Of a stretch of DNA of 64,000 nt, positions 45,563 through 54,128 are shown one piece after another (the first letter of the stretch is position 1; each line of letters begins with the position of its first letter). The DNA is from Corynebacterium sp. 13CS0277 (GTDB lineage Bacteria; Actinomycetota; Actinomycetes; Mycobacteriales; Mycobacteriaceae), in NCBI RefSeq assembly GCF_002994655.1, contig NZ_PPDL01000011.1:1-64000 (forward strand). The letters are read 5' to 3'. The notes beneath the pieces are model-generated. The model saw only the letters and a program-made list of their open reading frames with translations. It was not told the DNA's origin and ran no database searches. The position numbers and the translations under genes were made by a program.

Positions 45563-45641
45563 GGACACCAAGGCCCCGTGTTGCCAAGTGACAGCGCCGC
45601 CATGCTGATATGTTGCCTTGTCACCGTGGTGCCAAGGTGCC
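45563..45641. repeat. Copies of the CCAAGG-type motif after traA
   Basis: GGACACCAAGGCCC (45563-45576) and GGTGCCAAGGTGCC (45628-45641), with a weaker GTTGCCAAGTGAC between, lie in the 150-bp gap between convergent traA and the 45707 gene. They match the motif clusters at 26960 and 36787. Confidence 0.5.
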
Positions 45642-45659
45642 AGAGTGCCGAACGCGAAG

Positions 45660-45695
45660 AGGCCCCCTAGCTCTGTGCGGTGAGCTAGGGGGCCT
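45660..45695. terminator. Bidirectional terminator, traA and transfer operon
   Basis: A 14-bp perfect stem (45660-45673 with 45682-45695) with an eight-base loop sits between the convergent traA and the last gene of the minus-strand operon. It can end both transcripts. Confidence 0.75.
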
Positions 45696-45706
45696 CCCGG
45701 GACATG

Positions 45707-46330
45707 CTACAGCGTCGCCTGATCGGCATCCTCGCTGAGCATCTCGTGGTCATAGGCGTCCACCTCGGCGGCTCCCCCGAGGCTGTCGGCGAGGTCCTCG
45801 CTAGGCGAGATGTCTGACAGCTCAACGGCATTGGCGTAGGCCGTGACAGTCTCGTAGTCAGCGCCGACGATAATCAGGTCGTCGAGCTGCTCGTTACTGG
45901 TCAGCATGGTGGGGTTCGCGTCACGCCAGGGGTCTTCGTCCACCAGGTCAAGCGCTTCGGCCAACCCGTTGAGGATGTTGTCGGCAGCTCCCACCGCACT
46001 CAGCCGCGTGAGTGCTTGCTGCACCCGCAGCGGCTCAGCGGCATCGCCTGCTTCATCGGCTCCCAAGGCCTCAGCGCCGTCGCGCACCACGCTGGCAGTC
46101 TCGGGCAGGCCTCTGCGCTCAAACTCGGCGGCGAAGAACTCGCCATCATCATCCGGGTAGTCGAGGCTGTGACGCACCGCCTCAGCGACCAAGGCACCCA
46201 GTGCCATGTGCGTCAGCAGGTTCGGCCCTGCCGGGTAGGGGCGCTGGACGACCACAATCCGAGGCCGCTGACGTGCGACGTGCATCGCGCGGGCGAGCCT
46301 GCGTGCGGTGCGGTGATCTCGTGTGCTCAT
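45707..46330 (-). CDS. Hypothetical protein of the transfer operon
   Basis: The 207-aa protein starts MSTRDHRTARRLARAMHV (basic) and ends in an acidic tail (EVDAYDHEMLSEDADQ). The middle is helical and Ala/Leu/Glu-rich; no membrane helix or signal is seen. It follows the DUF4913 gene by 3 bp and is the last gene before traA, so it belongs to the transfer operon. I recognise no domain. Confidence 0.7.
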   Translation of the reverse strand: MSTRDHRTARRLARAMHVARQRPRIVVVQRPYPAGPNLLTHMALGALVAEAVRHSLDYPDDDGEFFAAEFERRGLPETASVVRDGAEALGADEAGDAAEPLRVQQALTRLSAVGAADNILNGLAEALDLVDEDPWRDANPTMLTSNEQLDDLIIVGADYETVTAYANAVELSDISPSEDLADSLGGAAEVDAYDHEMLSEDADQATL

Positions 46331-46333
46331 GGG

Positions 46334-46990
46334 CTAGGCCTCCTGCCTGGATGCGCGGACATAGGTGGTCTTCATCTGCGCGGTCGGCAGCGGCTGCATG
46401 GGCACATCGTCACGCTTGCAGTCGGCGAACACGCTCTCGGACTTCATCAGCCGGTCCATGTGGTAGTCAGCGTACCGGTGGTAGAAAGACTCGCGGAAGC
46501 TAAACGGGTCGTCGACGCGAAGCTTCTCAAACTTCCTCCACAGCGCGTCCAGTCGGCGCACGGCCTCCGGGTGGCGGTACCAGATTGCCGACCAGTTAGG
46601 CACCCGCCCCTGTGATTGACCGTAGGTGGAGACCAGCTCGCACATCACGAAGTCGAACATCGACGGGTACATGGGTGCGGGAATGTCCGCACCGGCAGCC
46701 CCCTCAGGCATCAGCGCGAACGCGTCCACCACCGGCGGACGCCTGCGACGCGGTCGCTGCTGTGCTGTCTGGCTGCTCTCTTCGGCAGCGGCCGGCACGG
46801 GGTCCTTGGTCTGCTCAGCTGTACTGTCAGCTGCCACCGATGGGCGCTTTTTGTTGCTGCGTCGTAGGTCCGTGCGACGCGGTCGATGCTCGGGTGGTTC
46901 CGCAGCGGTCTTTGCCGCCATGCCCAGGATCTTCTCCCGGTCGAAAGAGCTGACGACCTGACGGCCGTCAGGGGTTGTTTCAATCTGCAT
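46334..46990 (-). CDS. DUF4913-like protein
   Basis: The 218-aa protein has a disordered charged first half and a conserved C-terminal half: WSAIWYRHPEAVRRLDALWRKFEKLR then FYHRYADYHMDRLM. This W-x-x-HPEA…RLxALWR…HxDHHM pattern matches the DUF4913 proteins of actinobacterial plasmids and ICEs. The function is not known; it travels with TraG-type coupling proteins. AAAGGAG precedes the ATG, and the start overlaps the small gene upstream by 11 bp. Confidence 0.75.
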   Translation of the reverse strand: MQIETTPDGRQVVSSFDREKILGMAAKTAAEPPEHRPRRTDLRRSNKKRPSVAADSTAEQTKDPVPAAAEESSQTAQQRPRRRRPPVVDAFALMPEGAAGADIPAPMYPSMFDFVMCELVSTYGQSQGRVPNWSAIWYRHPEAVRRLDALWRKFEKLRVDDPFSFRESFYHRYADYHMDRLMKSESVFADCKRDDVPMQPLPTAQMKTTYVRASRQEA

Positions 46991-47147
46991 CCGTGACTCC
47001 TTTCTCCTGATCGCTGTTGTCTCTCAGCGCTTTGTTGTGTGCTTCGATTGCAGCGTGCTTGCGTCTAAGGTCTGCGACCTTGTTCAACAGTTCACGCCAC
47101 CGGCGCTTGTCAACCCCCGGTGGAACTGGAGGCTGTTCGTGGGGCAT
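46980..47147 (-). CDS. Small hypothetical protein, 55 aa
   Basis: The frame runs MPHEQPPVPPGVDKRRWREL then a helix (LNKVADLRRKHAAIEAHNKAL). It starts 21 bp after the coupling-protein gene and overlaps the next start by 11 bp, so it is placed like a translated gene. The helical end could be a short coiled coil. No ribosome binding site is strong. Confidence 0.6.
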   Translation of the reverse strand: MPHEQPPVPPGVDKRRWRELLNKVADLRRKHAAIEAHNKALRDNSDQEKGVTDAD

Positions 47148-47168
47148 CGACTACCTCTCGAGGATGGC

Positions 47169-48911
47169 TCACTTCAAACCCGGCAACGCGGCCTTGATGT
47201 CGTCATCCCAGTAGGTGCGTTCCCAGAACGGCTCCAGCTGCGCAATCAGCGGCCTGCGCTTGGCAGCAAAGACCACCGCGCGGTTGTCGCCGAGGGACGC
47301 CAGCTCCGCGACGGTGAGGATCTTCTTCTCCCGTGTGGACCACGAGACTGAGCGATTGCCCTGAGAGACGGAGACGCTTTCTGTCCACTCTTCGAAGTCG
47401 CCAATTAGTGCTTCCATCTTTTGCAGCATCTTCTCGTCCCTCACGCCGCCACCGTAGAGCAAAATCGCAGAGGCAGACCACAGCGCCTCCATCCCCTCCT
47501 CGCCCCACACAGATACGCCCTGGGCGTAGGACTGCAAGATGGTCATGAGGATGATCGAGCGCGAGCCATAGTGCGAGTACAGCCTCGGCAGCTGGGGCCA
47601 GCGGACGACGTTGGCCGCCTCGTCCAGTGGGGCGACCAACGGCACCGGCAGGCGGCCACCGTTGGCTTCACCGTAGGCCTCCGCCGCCTTCATCACTGCC
47701 GCAGTCAGCGCGGTGGTTAGCGCAGCTGCGTTGTCCGCCCCCTCCTTGGAGAGAATATAAAGCGTGTCATGAGCTGAACGGACGAATGCGTCCGGGTCAA
47801 ATTTCCTTACACCTTCCGTCGGCGTGATCCATCGTGCAGCTTCACGCCGCCCCAGTGGCATAGCAATCTGCGCAGCCTGAGAGAAGAAGCCCGAGCGAGT
47901 CTTCTCCGTAGTGTTGTACTGCCCCTGCAAGGCTTCGGCCTGCATCGCCCAGCCATGTTGCTCCAACAGGCGCACGGGGGTCCGGTCGGAGTCGTCGTTG
48001 ACCCACTTGAAGACGTCGGTAATTGGGCGGTTGTCCACCGCCGCCGCGAGGAAGAGTCTGGAGAGCAAGTCGGTCGCCTGATTTGCGAAGAACGCGTCGC
48101 CGCCAGAGTTCTCACCCTGAGATGCACACTTGAAGATGTCTGCCAGCTCAGTGGCTGCCGCATCCATGGTGGCCTCTTCACGTCGCACCAGGTCCAGCGG
48201 GTCGTAGAACCACGCTTCCTGGTCGAAGCCGTAAGCAATCCGCTGAGGGTCGAAAGCGAAGACCTGACCACGGGGACCGGTGATGCCAATCGTCTCGTCG
48301 ATGATGTCCCGCTTGTTCGACGTGGTGAGCACCGGCCCTGGAGCGTCCACGATGGCTGGGATCACCTGGGAGGTGGTCTTACCCATACGAGGGCCAAAGA
48401 TCACCAGGTACAGGTCTTCCCAGGTGGAGTACAACCCCGTCGTAGTATTCGGCACCTTGCCCAGCCGCAGGCCGGGGTGCGTGGGCGCCAGCTCGGCGGG
48501 AAGCCACTTCTTCGCCTTTGCGGCTGCGGCATCCTTGCTCAACGACTTGATGTCACTTGCTGACGCCAAGTGCCTGGCCGCCGTGTCTACGACAGGCTTG
48601 GGCTTAGTGATTCGACGCAGAACGACAAAGATTGCCGCAGCTACCACGATGACGACGAGAGCGACCGAGGTGATGATCGCAGGGGTGGGGAACGGCATTT
48701 TTCTTCCCACCACCATGAACAGCACCTGAATGGGGTTTCCCGGAATCTCCTCCGGAACCCCGGTTGTGGCGCGAGAGACACGCACCCCGATGTTGACCAC
48801 AACCACGGCCAAAAAATAAAGCCCCAGGACAAGGAAACCCAGGATCGTGCGTGGGTCTGCCGTAACTCTGCCCGCATTACGGGCGTTCGTGCGTCCGCCT
48901 TGTTTACTCAT
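47169..48911 (-). CDS. VirD4/TraG type IV coupling protein
   Basis: The 580-aa ATPase links the relaxosome to the secretion channel. Two N-terminal membrane helices at about 23-45 and 78-98 are followed by Walker A GPRMGKTTS (from residue 173) and Walker B VPLVAPLDEAANV. The internal segment GDAFFANQATDLLSRLFLAAA is typical of actinobacterial TraG proteins. It begins just upstream of the 55-aa gene and overlaps the previous gene by 8 bp. Confidence 0.9.
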   Translation of the reverse strand: MSKQGGRTNARNAGRVTADPRTILGFLVLGLYFLAVVVVNIGVRVSRATTGVPEEIPGNPIQVLFMVVGRKMPFPTPAIITSVALVVIVVAAAIFVVLRRITKPKPVVDTAARHLASASDIKSLSKDAAAAKAKKWLPAELAPTHPGLRLGKVPNTTTGLYSTWEDLYLVIFGPRMGKTTSQVIPAIVDAPGPVLTTSNKRDIIDETIGITGPRGQVFAFDPQRIAYGFDQEAWFYDPLDLVRREEATMDAAATELADIFKCASQGENSGGDAFFANQATDLLSRLFLAAAVDNRPITDVFKWVNDDSDRTPVRLLEQHGWAMQAEALQGQYNTTEKTRSGFFSQAAQIAMPLGRREAARWITPTEGVRKFDPDAFVRSAHDTLYILSKEGADNAAALTTALTAAVMKAAEAYGEANGGRLPVPLVAPLDEAANVVRWPQLPRLYSHYGSRSIILMTILQSYAQGVSVWGEEGMEALWSASAILLYGGGVRDEKMLQKMEALIGDFEEWTESVSVSQGNRSVSWSTREKKILTVAELASLGDNRAVVFAAKRRPLIAQLEPFWERTYWDDDIKAALPGLK

Positions 48912-49584
48912 CGGCGATCACGAGCACCAGCTCCTCGAGGTTGTTGTCCTGCCAGCGCTTGTACCCAGGTTCACCGGCCATTGCCACGGCACGGTCGTCT
49001 TCCGGATCGACCGCGATCTCCACAGCAACGCCCAGGCGTGCGCCCGCAGCGACGAGCCGGTCCTCGTCCAAGTGGGGGCACGTGGTGGTCAGCACGAGGC
49101 GGCCAGTAGCCTGCTCAGCCGCTGCCAGAGCCTTAGATGCCAGCCACACCGCCTTGTCTGCCACCGACTGCTCAGCAGTGACGGCATCGCCCGCTACGCG
49201 GATGCGGTCGTCGCTGAAAAAGTTTCCGTACCAGATAGCGTCGCGATCCTCGCTGACGATGGCGAACGACGCCTTGTCGTCGTGCTCCACGGCGGCTGCC
49301 CACAGGTAGACGGACGGTGCGTCGGCCGAGATGTCGGCTAGTTCCTCAGCCTTCTTCGCGTCACGAGCGGCGAACGTCTCCTCACGCAGCTGGTCGTAGT
49401 TGACCCCGATGCGCTTCAGAGAGTGCTTGAACTTGCCGAAGTCGGGTCCATTGTCCCAGCCCTGCTCCTTGGCGAAAGCCTTGAGCACTTCGTGATCCTC
49501 AGCAGCCTTGAGCGCAGCCTTGTATTCGGCAATCACCGAGTCGATCTCCGCCCAGCGCTCTTTCTCCTTGGCTGACAGCGCCAT
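48904..49584 (-). CDS. Hypothetical protein upstream of the coupling protein
   Basis: The 226-aa protein starts MALSAKEKERWAEIDSVIAE with a helical N-terminus, followed by a mixed alpha/beta region (SFAIVSEDRDAIWYGNF, GRLVLTTTCPHLDEDRLV, GVAVEIAVDPEDDRAVA) that could be a nuclease-like fold such as RNase H. That is a weak guess only. Start 49584 is preceded by AAAGGGG; longer versions are possible. It overlaps the VirD4 gene by 8 bp, so co-translation is likely. Confidence 0.6.
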   Translation of the reverse strand: MALSAKEKERWAEIDSVIAEYKAALKAAEDHEVLKAFAKEQGWDNGPDFGKFKHSLKRIGVNYDQLREETFAARDAKKAEELADISADAPSVYLWAAAVEHDDKASFAIVSEDRDAIWYGNFFSDDRIRVAGDAVTAEQSVADKAVWLASKALAAAEQATGRLVLTTTCPHLDEDRLVAAGARLGVAVEIAVDPEDDRAVAMAGEPGYKRWQDNNLEELVLVIADE

Positions 49585-49634
49585 AGTGATGACCCCTTTC
49601 AAGGGTTGTAGACAGTAGTGACATTGGACAGCTT

Positions 49635-49666
49635 GAAGGGTCTTGCGAATCCTCGCAAGACCCTTC
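49635..49666 (-). terminator. Intraoperonic terminator/attenuator hairpin
   Basis: A 14-bp perfect stem (49635-49648 with 49653-49666) with loop ATCC lies between the 49693 and 49584 genes. There is only a weak U run. It may uncouple the coupling-protein segment from the upstream secretion genes. Confidence 0.6.
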
Positions 49667-49692
49667 ACATCATCGCGGCCCGCAGCCTGCCA

Positions 49693-50322
49693 CTAGAACA
49701 CCCCGAAATGTTCGCTCGGCGGGTACTGCAAACGTGTCATGTACCAAGTACCATCTTCGCCCTGCTCCATGAATGCCCTCATCGGGAACGGTGCATAGGG
49801 GATACTGCCGCCGGTGGTCGTGACGACGAACTGACGGACGTTACAATCCACCCACGCTGAGTTCTTCGTTTCGTACTCGACCCCCTCGCACTCCGAGGTT
49901 CCTAGGACATGGTCACCACTACGCGCCCATGCTTGCCAGCGCGGCGAGGGGACCTCGCCGCGCCAACCTTCCCCAGGGTTGATGAGGTCCTCTCTCAGCT
50001 CACCTGCCAGGTAGCGGCTCGCTACACGCACGTTCGCATCGTGCTTCGTGGCGTCGATAGAGGGCTGGAAGTCCCAGAGCGCTGCGGTCGCTTGCTCTGC
50101 GGCCGTGATCAGATCGACGCTAGGGGCGAGCGGGTCTTCATCACCGTGCAGATGATCGCGGTCCTCTGCGTGACTGCGCCCATGCTCATGGCCACCATGG
50201 CCAGCGTGAGCACTGCGATAGGCCTGCACGCCCCAGGCGATGCCACCCGCAAGCACGAGTGCGGCAAGCACTGCCACAAGCACTTCCAAAGCCTTTGTCC
50301 TGGACGTCTCCAAAGTTTTCAT
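49693..50322 (-). CDS. Membrane-anchored transfer protein of unknown family
   Basis: The 209-aa protein has one N-terminal membrane helix (EVLVAVLAALVLAGGIAWGV) and a His-rich linker (AHAGHGGHEHGRSHAEDRDH) that could bind a metal. An extracellular domain (about 75-209) follows, with Cys in SECEGVEYETKNSAWVDC. The outer domain resembles the nearby 63406 protein in layout. A VirB8-like role is possible but unproven. Confidence 0.65.
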   Translation of the reverse strand: MKTLETSRTKALEVLVAVLAALVLAGGIAWGVQAYRSAHAGHGGHEHGRSHAEDRDHLHGDEDPLAPSVDLITAAEQATAALWDFQPSIDATKHDANVRVASRYLAGELREDLINPGEGWRGEVPSPRWQAWARSGDHVLGTSECEGVEYETKNSAWVDCNVRQFVVTTTGGSIPYAPFPMRAFMEQGEDGTWYMTRLQYPPSEHFGVF

Positions 50323-50339
50323 CCTTTCCTAACTCAAGT

Positions 50340-52097
50340 CTACTTTGTACCTTTTTTATATTTGTCCAGATTGCCGGTGATGATACGCACATAATCTCGC
50401 GTTTCTTTCGATTCGGGCATTCCCCCCTCTTCGAGCACGCCGTAAGGCCCACGATTATACGCCGCGAGGATTACTTCTTGCAGATTGTTGAAATCGCGAA
50501 GCTGACCCGATTCATATGGTTCACGCATCTGATCCGCAAGGTCGCACATGTAGTGCGCCTGCGCCATCACTGCATCTCCAGGGCTATTTGGGTCACCCGC
50601 ACCAGCAGGACCAGTGGGGTTACCGTCGTCGTCGACGGGATAGCCGTAGGCCTGCCACGTCTTGGGGATGAACTGCGCGTACCCCATAGCGCCCATGCCG
50701 CTGACGGCCCCTTTCTGGAAAGCCGATTCTTGCTGCATCTGGGCTGCCAGCATCGGCGCGTCAACCTCGGGACACACCTGGGCACCGATGGCGAACCACC
50801 GCTCAAATTCTTCCGGCACTGTCCCCGGAGCCAGGTCATAAGACGCATGATCCCCGCCATGGGTTCCACATCCCCTGTCAGAGAGCGTGTAGCCACTGCC
50901 ATCGCCTGCATCATCTTCAACCATGTAGACCGGCTCATCGGCCGTCGCAAACGGCGACTCGTGGAAAGTGATGTGCACGTGATCAAAGTGGTTGGCCCTA
51001 GGAGTACCGCGATCTGCCATGAGGTTACCTTCACCCTCTGAGGGAATGTAGGTCTGCTGCCAGATCATGTACTTGATATTCAGCTCGTGGCGGTGAGCAA
51101 AGAACCAGTCTTTAATCTCCGTGCCGTGTGCTTGACCTCCGGTCGAATCCCAGTGGTCCACCATGATGTCGATGGCGAAGCCGCCGGGGTGATCCGGAAA
51201 ATCTTTGTCTGGGCGCACGCCACCGATGCCATCGTTCTTTTTGATGTAATGGTGGAATTTCGCTGCTGCGATACGCATCCCACGCTTGGTATCGATGCGC
51301 AGACCCCCCTCACCGGCAGGCACGCCGAACTCACGGGGGTGCGGTAGCTCCTCACCAGGTCCAATTGTGGGGACATTGCCGTCGAAGCCGGAGATAGCAG
51401 AGGGGGTTTCTACCCAGTTGTCATCATCAATTTCCGCCACCGCGATGCCATCACCAGGATCGATGCTGACGTGCTCGCGGCCACTGTCACGTTGTGATGC
51501 GCCGTCCGTTGCTCCCCCTTTGGCCTTTTCCAGCCATCCTGTCGGATCGACTCCGCCTGACGAGGAGTTCCAGGTGCCGGGGTGCACCTCGAAGTGGAGG
51601 TGGGGGCCGGAGGAAGCGCCAGAGTTACCCTCATCGGCGATGTGATCGCCTGCGCGGACTTGCTGCCCAGCGGCGACGTAAACATGGCCGGGGTCAATGT
51701 GCCCGTATACCGTGGCGAAGCTCTGGCCGTCTTTGACGTGGTCAATGACCACCCAGCCACCGAACCCCGATACTCCGGTGTCCTGGGCGTATTTCACGAC
51801 ACCGTCGGCGTAGGCGTAGAGCGGTGTGCCGTGCGGTCCAGCTAGGTCAACACCGTAGTGAAAACCGCCGTCGCGCGGGCCGTAGCCTGAAGACATGGGG
51901 GTCGCCGGGTCAATCGGGTAGGCCAAGCCGTCCGATGTCACCGGCGCAGCTGCCGAGGTACCCCGCGTACGCGGGCCTGCGGGCTTCTCGCACTTGTCTT
52001 CGCCGCTGCCAAGGACCACCACGAATAGCACCAGAAACAGCACCAAGGCCACGAGGAACACCCAGATTTTCTTCCGCATTCCACCGAGTAAAAGCAT
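50340..52097 (-). CDS. Three-domain cell-wall hydrolase (M23, DD-peptidase-like, SLT)
   Basis: The 585-aa protein opens the peptidoglycan for the transfer channel. A membrane helix at about 8-30 is followed by an M23 endopeptidase domain with His80-xxx-Asp84 and His166-x-His168 zinc ligands. A middle domain has GFAIDIMVDHW and HFDHVHI, which resembles the VanY/hedgehog-type carboxypeptidase fold. A C-terminal lytic transglycosylase-like domain has QQESAFQKGAVSGMGAMGYAQF. Start 52097 has AGGA upstream; 52079 is possible. It works where VirB1 does in other systems. Confidence 0.87.
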   Translation of the reverse strand: MLLLGGMRKKIWVFLVALVLFLVLFVVVLGSGEDKCEKPAGPRTRGTSAAAPVTSDGLAYPIDPATPMSSGYGPRDGGFHYGVDLAGPHGTPLYAYADGVVKYAQDTGVSGFGGWVVIDHVKDGQSFATVYGHIDPGHVYVAAGQQVRAGDHIADEGNSGASSGPHLHFEVHPGTWNSSSGGVDPTGWLEKAKGGATDGASQRDSGREHVSIDPGDGIAVAEIDDDNWVETPSAISGFDGNVPTIGPGEELPHPREFGVPAGEGGLRIDTKRGMRIAAAKFHHYIKKNDGIGGVRPDKDFPDHPGGFAIDIMVDHWDSTGGQAHGTEIKDWFFAHRHELNIKYMIWQQTYIPSEGEGNLMADRGTPRANHFDHVHITFHESPFATADEPVYMVEDDAGDGSGYTLSDRGCGTHGGDHASYDLAPGTVPEEFERWFAIGAQVCPEVDAPMLAAQMQQESAFQKGAVSGMGAMGYAQFIPKTWQAYGYPVDDDGNPTGPAGAGDPNSPGDAVMAQAHYMCDLADQMREPYESGQLRDFNNLQEVILAAYNRGPYGVLEEGGMPESKETRDYVRIITGNLDKYKKGTK

Positions 52098-52101
52098 GGT
52101 T

Positions 52102-52389
52102 CTAGTCCTGCCTGCCTGCGAGCACTGCTTCCAGCTGAGCGACGCGTGTGCGCAGCTGTTCAACTTGTTTCCGCAACCGCTTGTTCTCGAGTGCGAGATC
52201 TCCTACGCGGGCGGTCGGCCACTGGCCGCGCTCGCGCAACTCCGCGAACAAGGTCGTGCGGCTCATGCCGTGCACAGCAGCAATCTCACCGCACGCGACC
52301 GTCACGGAGCGGTAGTCCATCCAGGTATCCACGAACTCACGCATCGCCTCGGTCTTCACTCGGGGGTCGATGTGTCGGCCACCTCTCAT
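52102..52389 (-). CDS. Small HTH/leucine-zipper protein, IS3-OrfA-like
   Basis: The 95-aa protein has an HTH of the kind found in IS3-family OrfA (YRSVTVACGEIAAVHGMSRTTLFAEL) and a leucine-rich coil (LALENKRLRKQVEQLRTRVAQLEAVLAG). No OrfB or inverted ends are near, and its ATG overlaps the VirB4 stop (ATGA), so it is translated within the transfer operon. It probably is a co-opted DNA-binding protein. The regulatory role is inferred. Confidence 0.65.
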   Translation of the reverse strand: MRGGRHIDPRVKTEAMREFVDTWMDYRSVTVACGEIAAVHGMSRTTLFAELRERGQWPTARVGDLALENKRLRKQVEQLRTRVAQLEAVLAGRQD

Positions 52390-54128
52390 AGCGCCGTTTC
52401 CTCACCCAGCTTGAAGAAGTCATCAAATCGCATGTTGGTGTCGTGCAGGCGATACTCAATTTCGGTCGGGGTGAGGATCGTGCGCACCGGAATACCCGGA
52501 CTACCGTCTTTCGAGGGCTTAATCATGAATTGACCTCGCCCCACAGGGATTGCACGGGCACCCTTGGTACGCGCACGCTTCGGGTGCGCACCCCGCGACC
52601 AGCCCACAACCATGGCGGCCTCGGCTGGAGAAAACTCCAGTTTGTCCGAAAGAATCGACAGCTCCGAGGCCGGCAATCCACCGCAGATGACCATGCCCGC
52701 TCGTTCGATGAAGCCCATCGCGGTCTTCTGGTCTTCAATGCTCGGGAGTGCTTCCAAGTCTTTGAAGGTGTGCGTGATCATGTTCAACACAGTGGCATCC
52801 GAGCGGTTCAGACGCGTCAGCGCGTCAACCTGAGCGACCATGCCGGGGGCTGCGGCCAAGACCTGCCACAGCTCATCCAGCGTCGCTGAGAAGTACTTCT
52901 GCGGGGCCAACCCAGCATCTGCCAGCATGTGTGCCGCCTCAATAGCACCGAAGGCCGCCGACCAGCAGGCCATCATCACTGCTGCTTTCATAGCTTTGTC
53001 TCCACGGTCAATGGCCGAGACGTCGATGCAAACAGCGGTTGCATCGACACGAATCGGCGTGGAGGTTTGACCGGCGAAGATGCGGCCGGTTGGCCCATCC
53101 AGGAGCGAGCTGAGGCTGAGCATGAGGTCATCGACGCGCAGGTCCCATTCGTGCTTATCGCGTGCACGACCCTTGTCCATCAGCTGCGGCGAGCCGTTCT
53201 GGAGGTGATCGATTAGCTCCGAGAGCACGGGAGGGTTGTCCCAGTCGATGGATTCAGACTCGTAGATTTCACGCAGTGCTACCGAGACCAGCATGGATTC
53301 CCAGTCGCGGATCGGTTCACCACGGCCCAGCGAAACCAGGGTCGAAACGACGTTGACCTGGCGACCATGAACCTGCTCGCGGGCACGCTCGAGGAGCGCT
53401 TCCAGCTCCTCCAGTCGTTCCGCATCACCAGCTTCGCGCAGCTCGACGACCTGTGCTTCGAGCTGTGGGATGACGCGCCCCAGTGCGCCGACGTCAAGAG
53501 GGTTCAAGGTACCGGCACCGTGGCCGATGGTGACTACTTGCCCGCCTACCTGGTGGACGAAGCCGACATACTCGGCCTTGATGTCTCCAGCGATGATCGG
53601 GATATGACCTTGGGCGACGTCGCCCATGAGCATCTTGCGAATCAGGGTGGACTTCCCCAGGCCCGGCAGCGACAGCACGAAGCAGGAGGGGTTCGCGATG
53701 ATCCCCTCGCGGAACCACGACAGGGGGTCGCAGGCAATCTCCGCGCCCGTGATGACATGCTCACCCAGCGGCGTACCAATCACCGGCGCAGGAGCGCCGA
53801 CGACGTTGGGGTTGAATCCGCCAGAGAGGTTGGTGGTGGTCTGCCACTCTTTCGGGCCAGAGACCACACTGGCCTCACCAGACCACTTCCCCGAGTACCC
53901 TCGCTGCTTGGGGTTAGAGAACACGTTCTCATGGGCAGTGGGCTGCACGCCGTCAGCGATTGAAGCCATACGTTCAACGCGCGCGATCTCGCGGGTGTTG
54001 TCCTTGACCCAGCGCCGGTAGGTGCGTCCCTGCTTGGTATACCAGGCAGGTGCCTGAGCATTGCCGGACACGATGTCCTGGTGCAGCTGGTGCATGGCGG
54101 CAACGTCGACCGTGCTCAGTGTGCTCAT
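52386..54128 (-). CDS. VirB4-like conjugation ATPase
   Basis: The 580-aa ATPase energises assembly of the secretion channel. Walker A SLPGLGKST starts at about residue 153, and SATLDELWQVL near 415 fits Walker B. The GGFNPNVVGAPAPVIGTPLG stretch and IAGDIKAEYVGFVHQVGG are typical of actinobacterial TraC/VirB4 proteins. Its start overlaps the previous gene's stop (ATGA). The protein is shorter than classical VirB4 (about 800 aa), so the N-terminal membrane part is missing here. Confidence 0.87.
   Translation of the reverse strand: MSTLSTVDVAAMHQLHQDIVSGNAQAPAWYTKQGRTYRRWVKDNTREIARVERMASIADGVQPTAHENVFSNPKQRGYSGKWSGEASVVSGPKEWQTTTNLSGGFNPNVVGAPAPVIGTPLGEHVITGAEIACDPLSWFREGIIANPSCFVLSLPGLGKSTLIRKMLMGDVAQGHIPIIAGDIKAEYVGFVHQVGGQVVTIGHGAGTLNPLDVGALGRVIPQLEAQVVELREAGDAERLEELEALLERAREQVHGRQVNVVSTLVSLGRGEPIRDWESMLVSVALREIYESESIDWDNPPVLSELIDHLQNGSPQLMDKGRARDKHEWDLRVDDLMLSLSSLLDGPTGRIFAGQTSTPIRVDATAVCIDVSAIDRGDKAMKAAVMMACWSAAFGAIEAAHMLADAGLAPQKYFSATLDELWQVLAAAPGMVAQVDALTRLNRSDATVLNMITHTFKDLEALPSIEDQKTAMGFIERAGMVICGGLPASELSILSDKLEFSPAEAAMVVGWSRGAHPKRARTKGARAIPVGRGQFMIKPSKDGSPGIPVRTILTPTEIEYRLHDTNMRFDDFFKLGEETAL

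Noticed and set aside
52102..52389. Active IS3-family insertion sequence
   Set aside because: No OrfB, no inverted ends, and the start overlaps the virB4 stop as in an operon.
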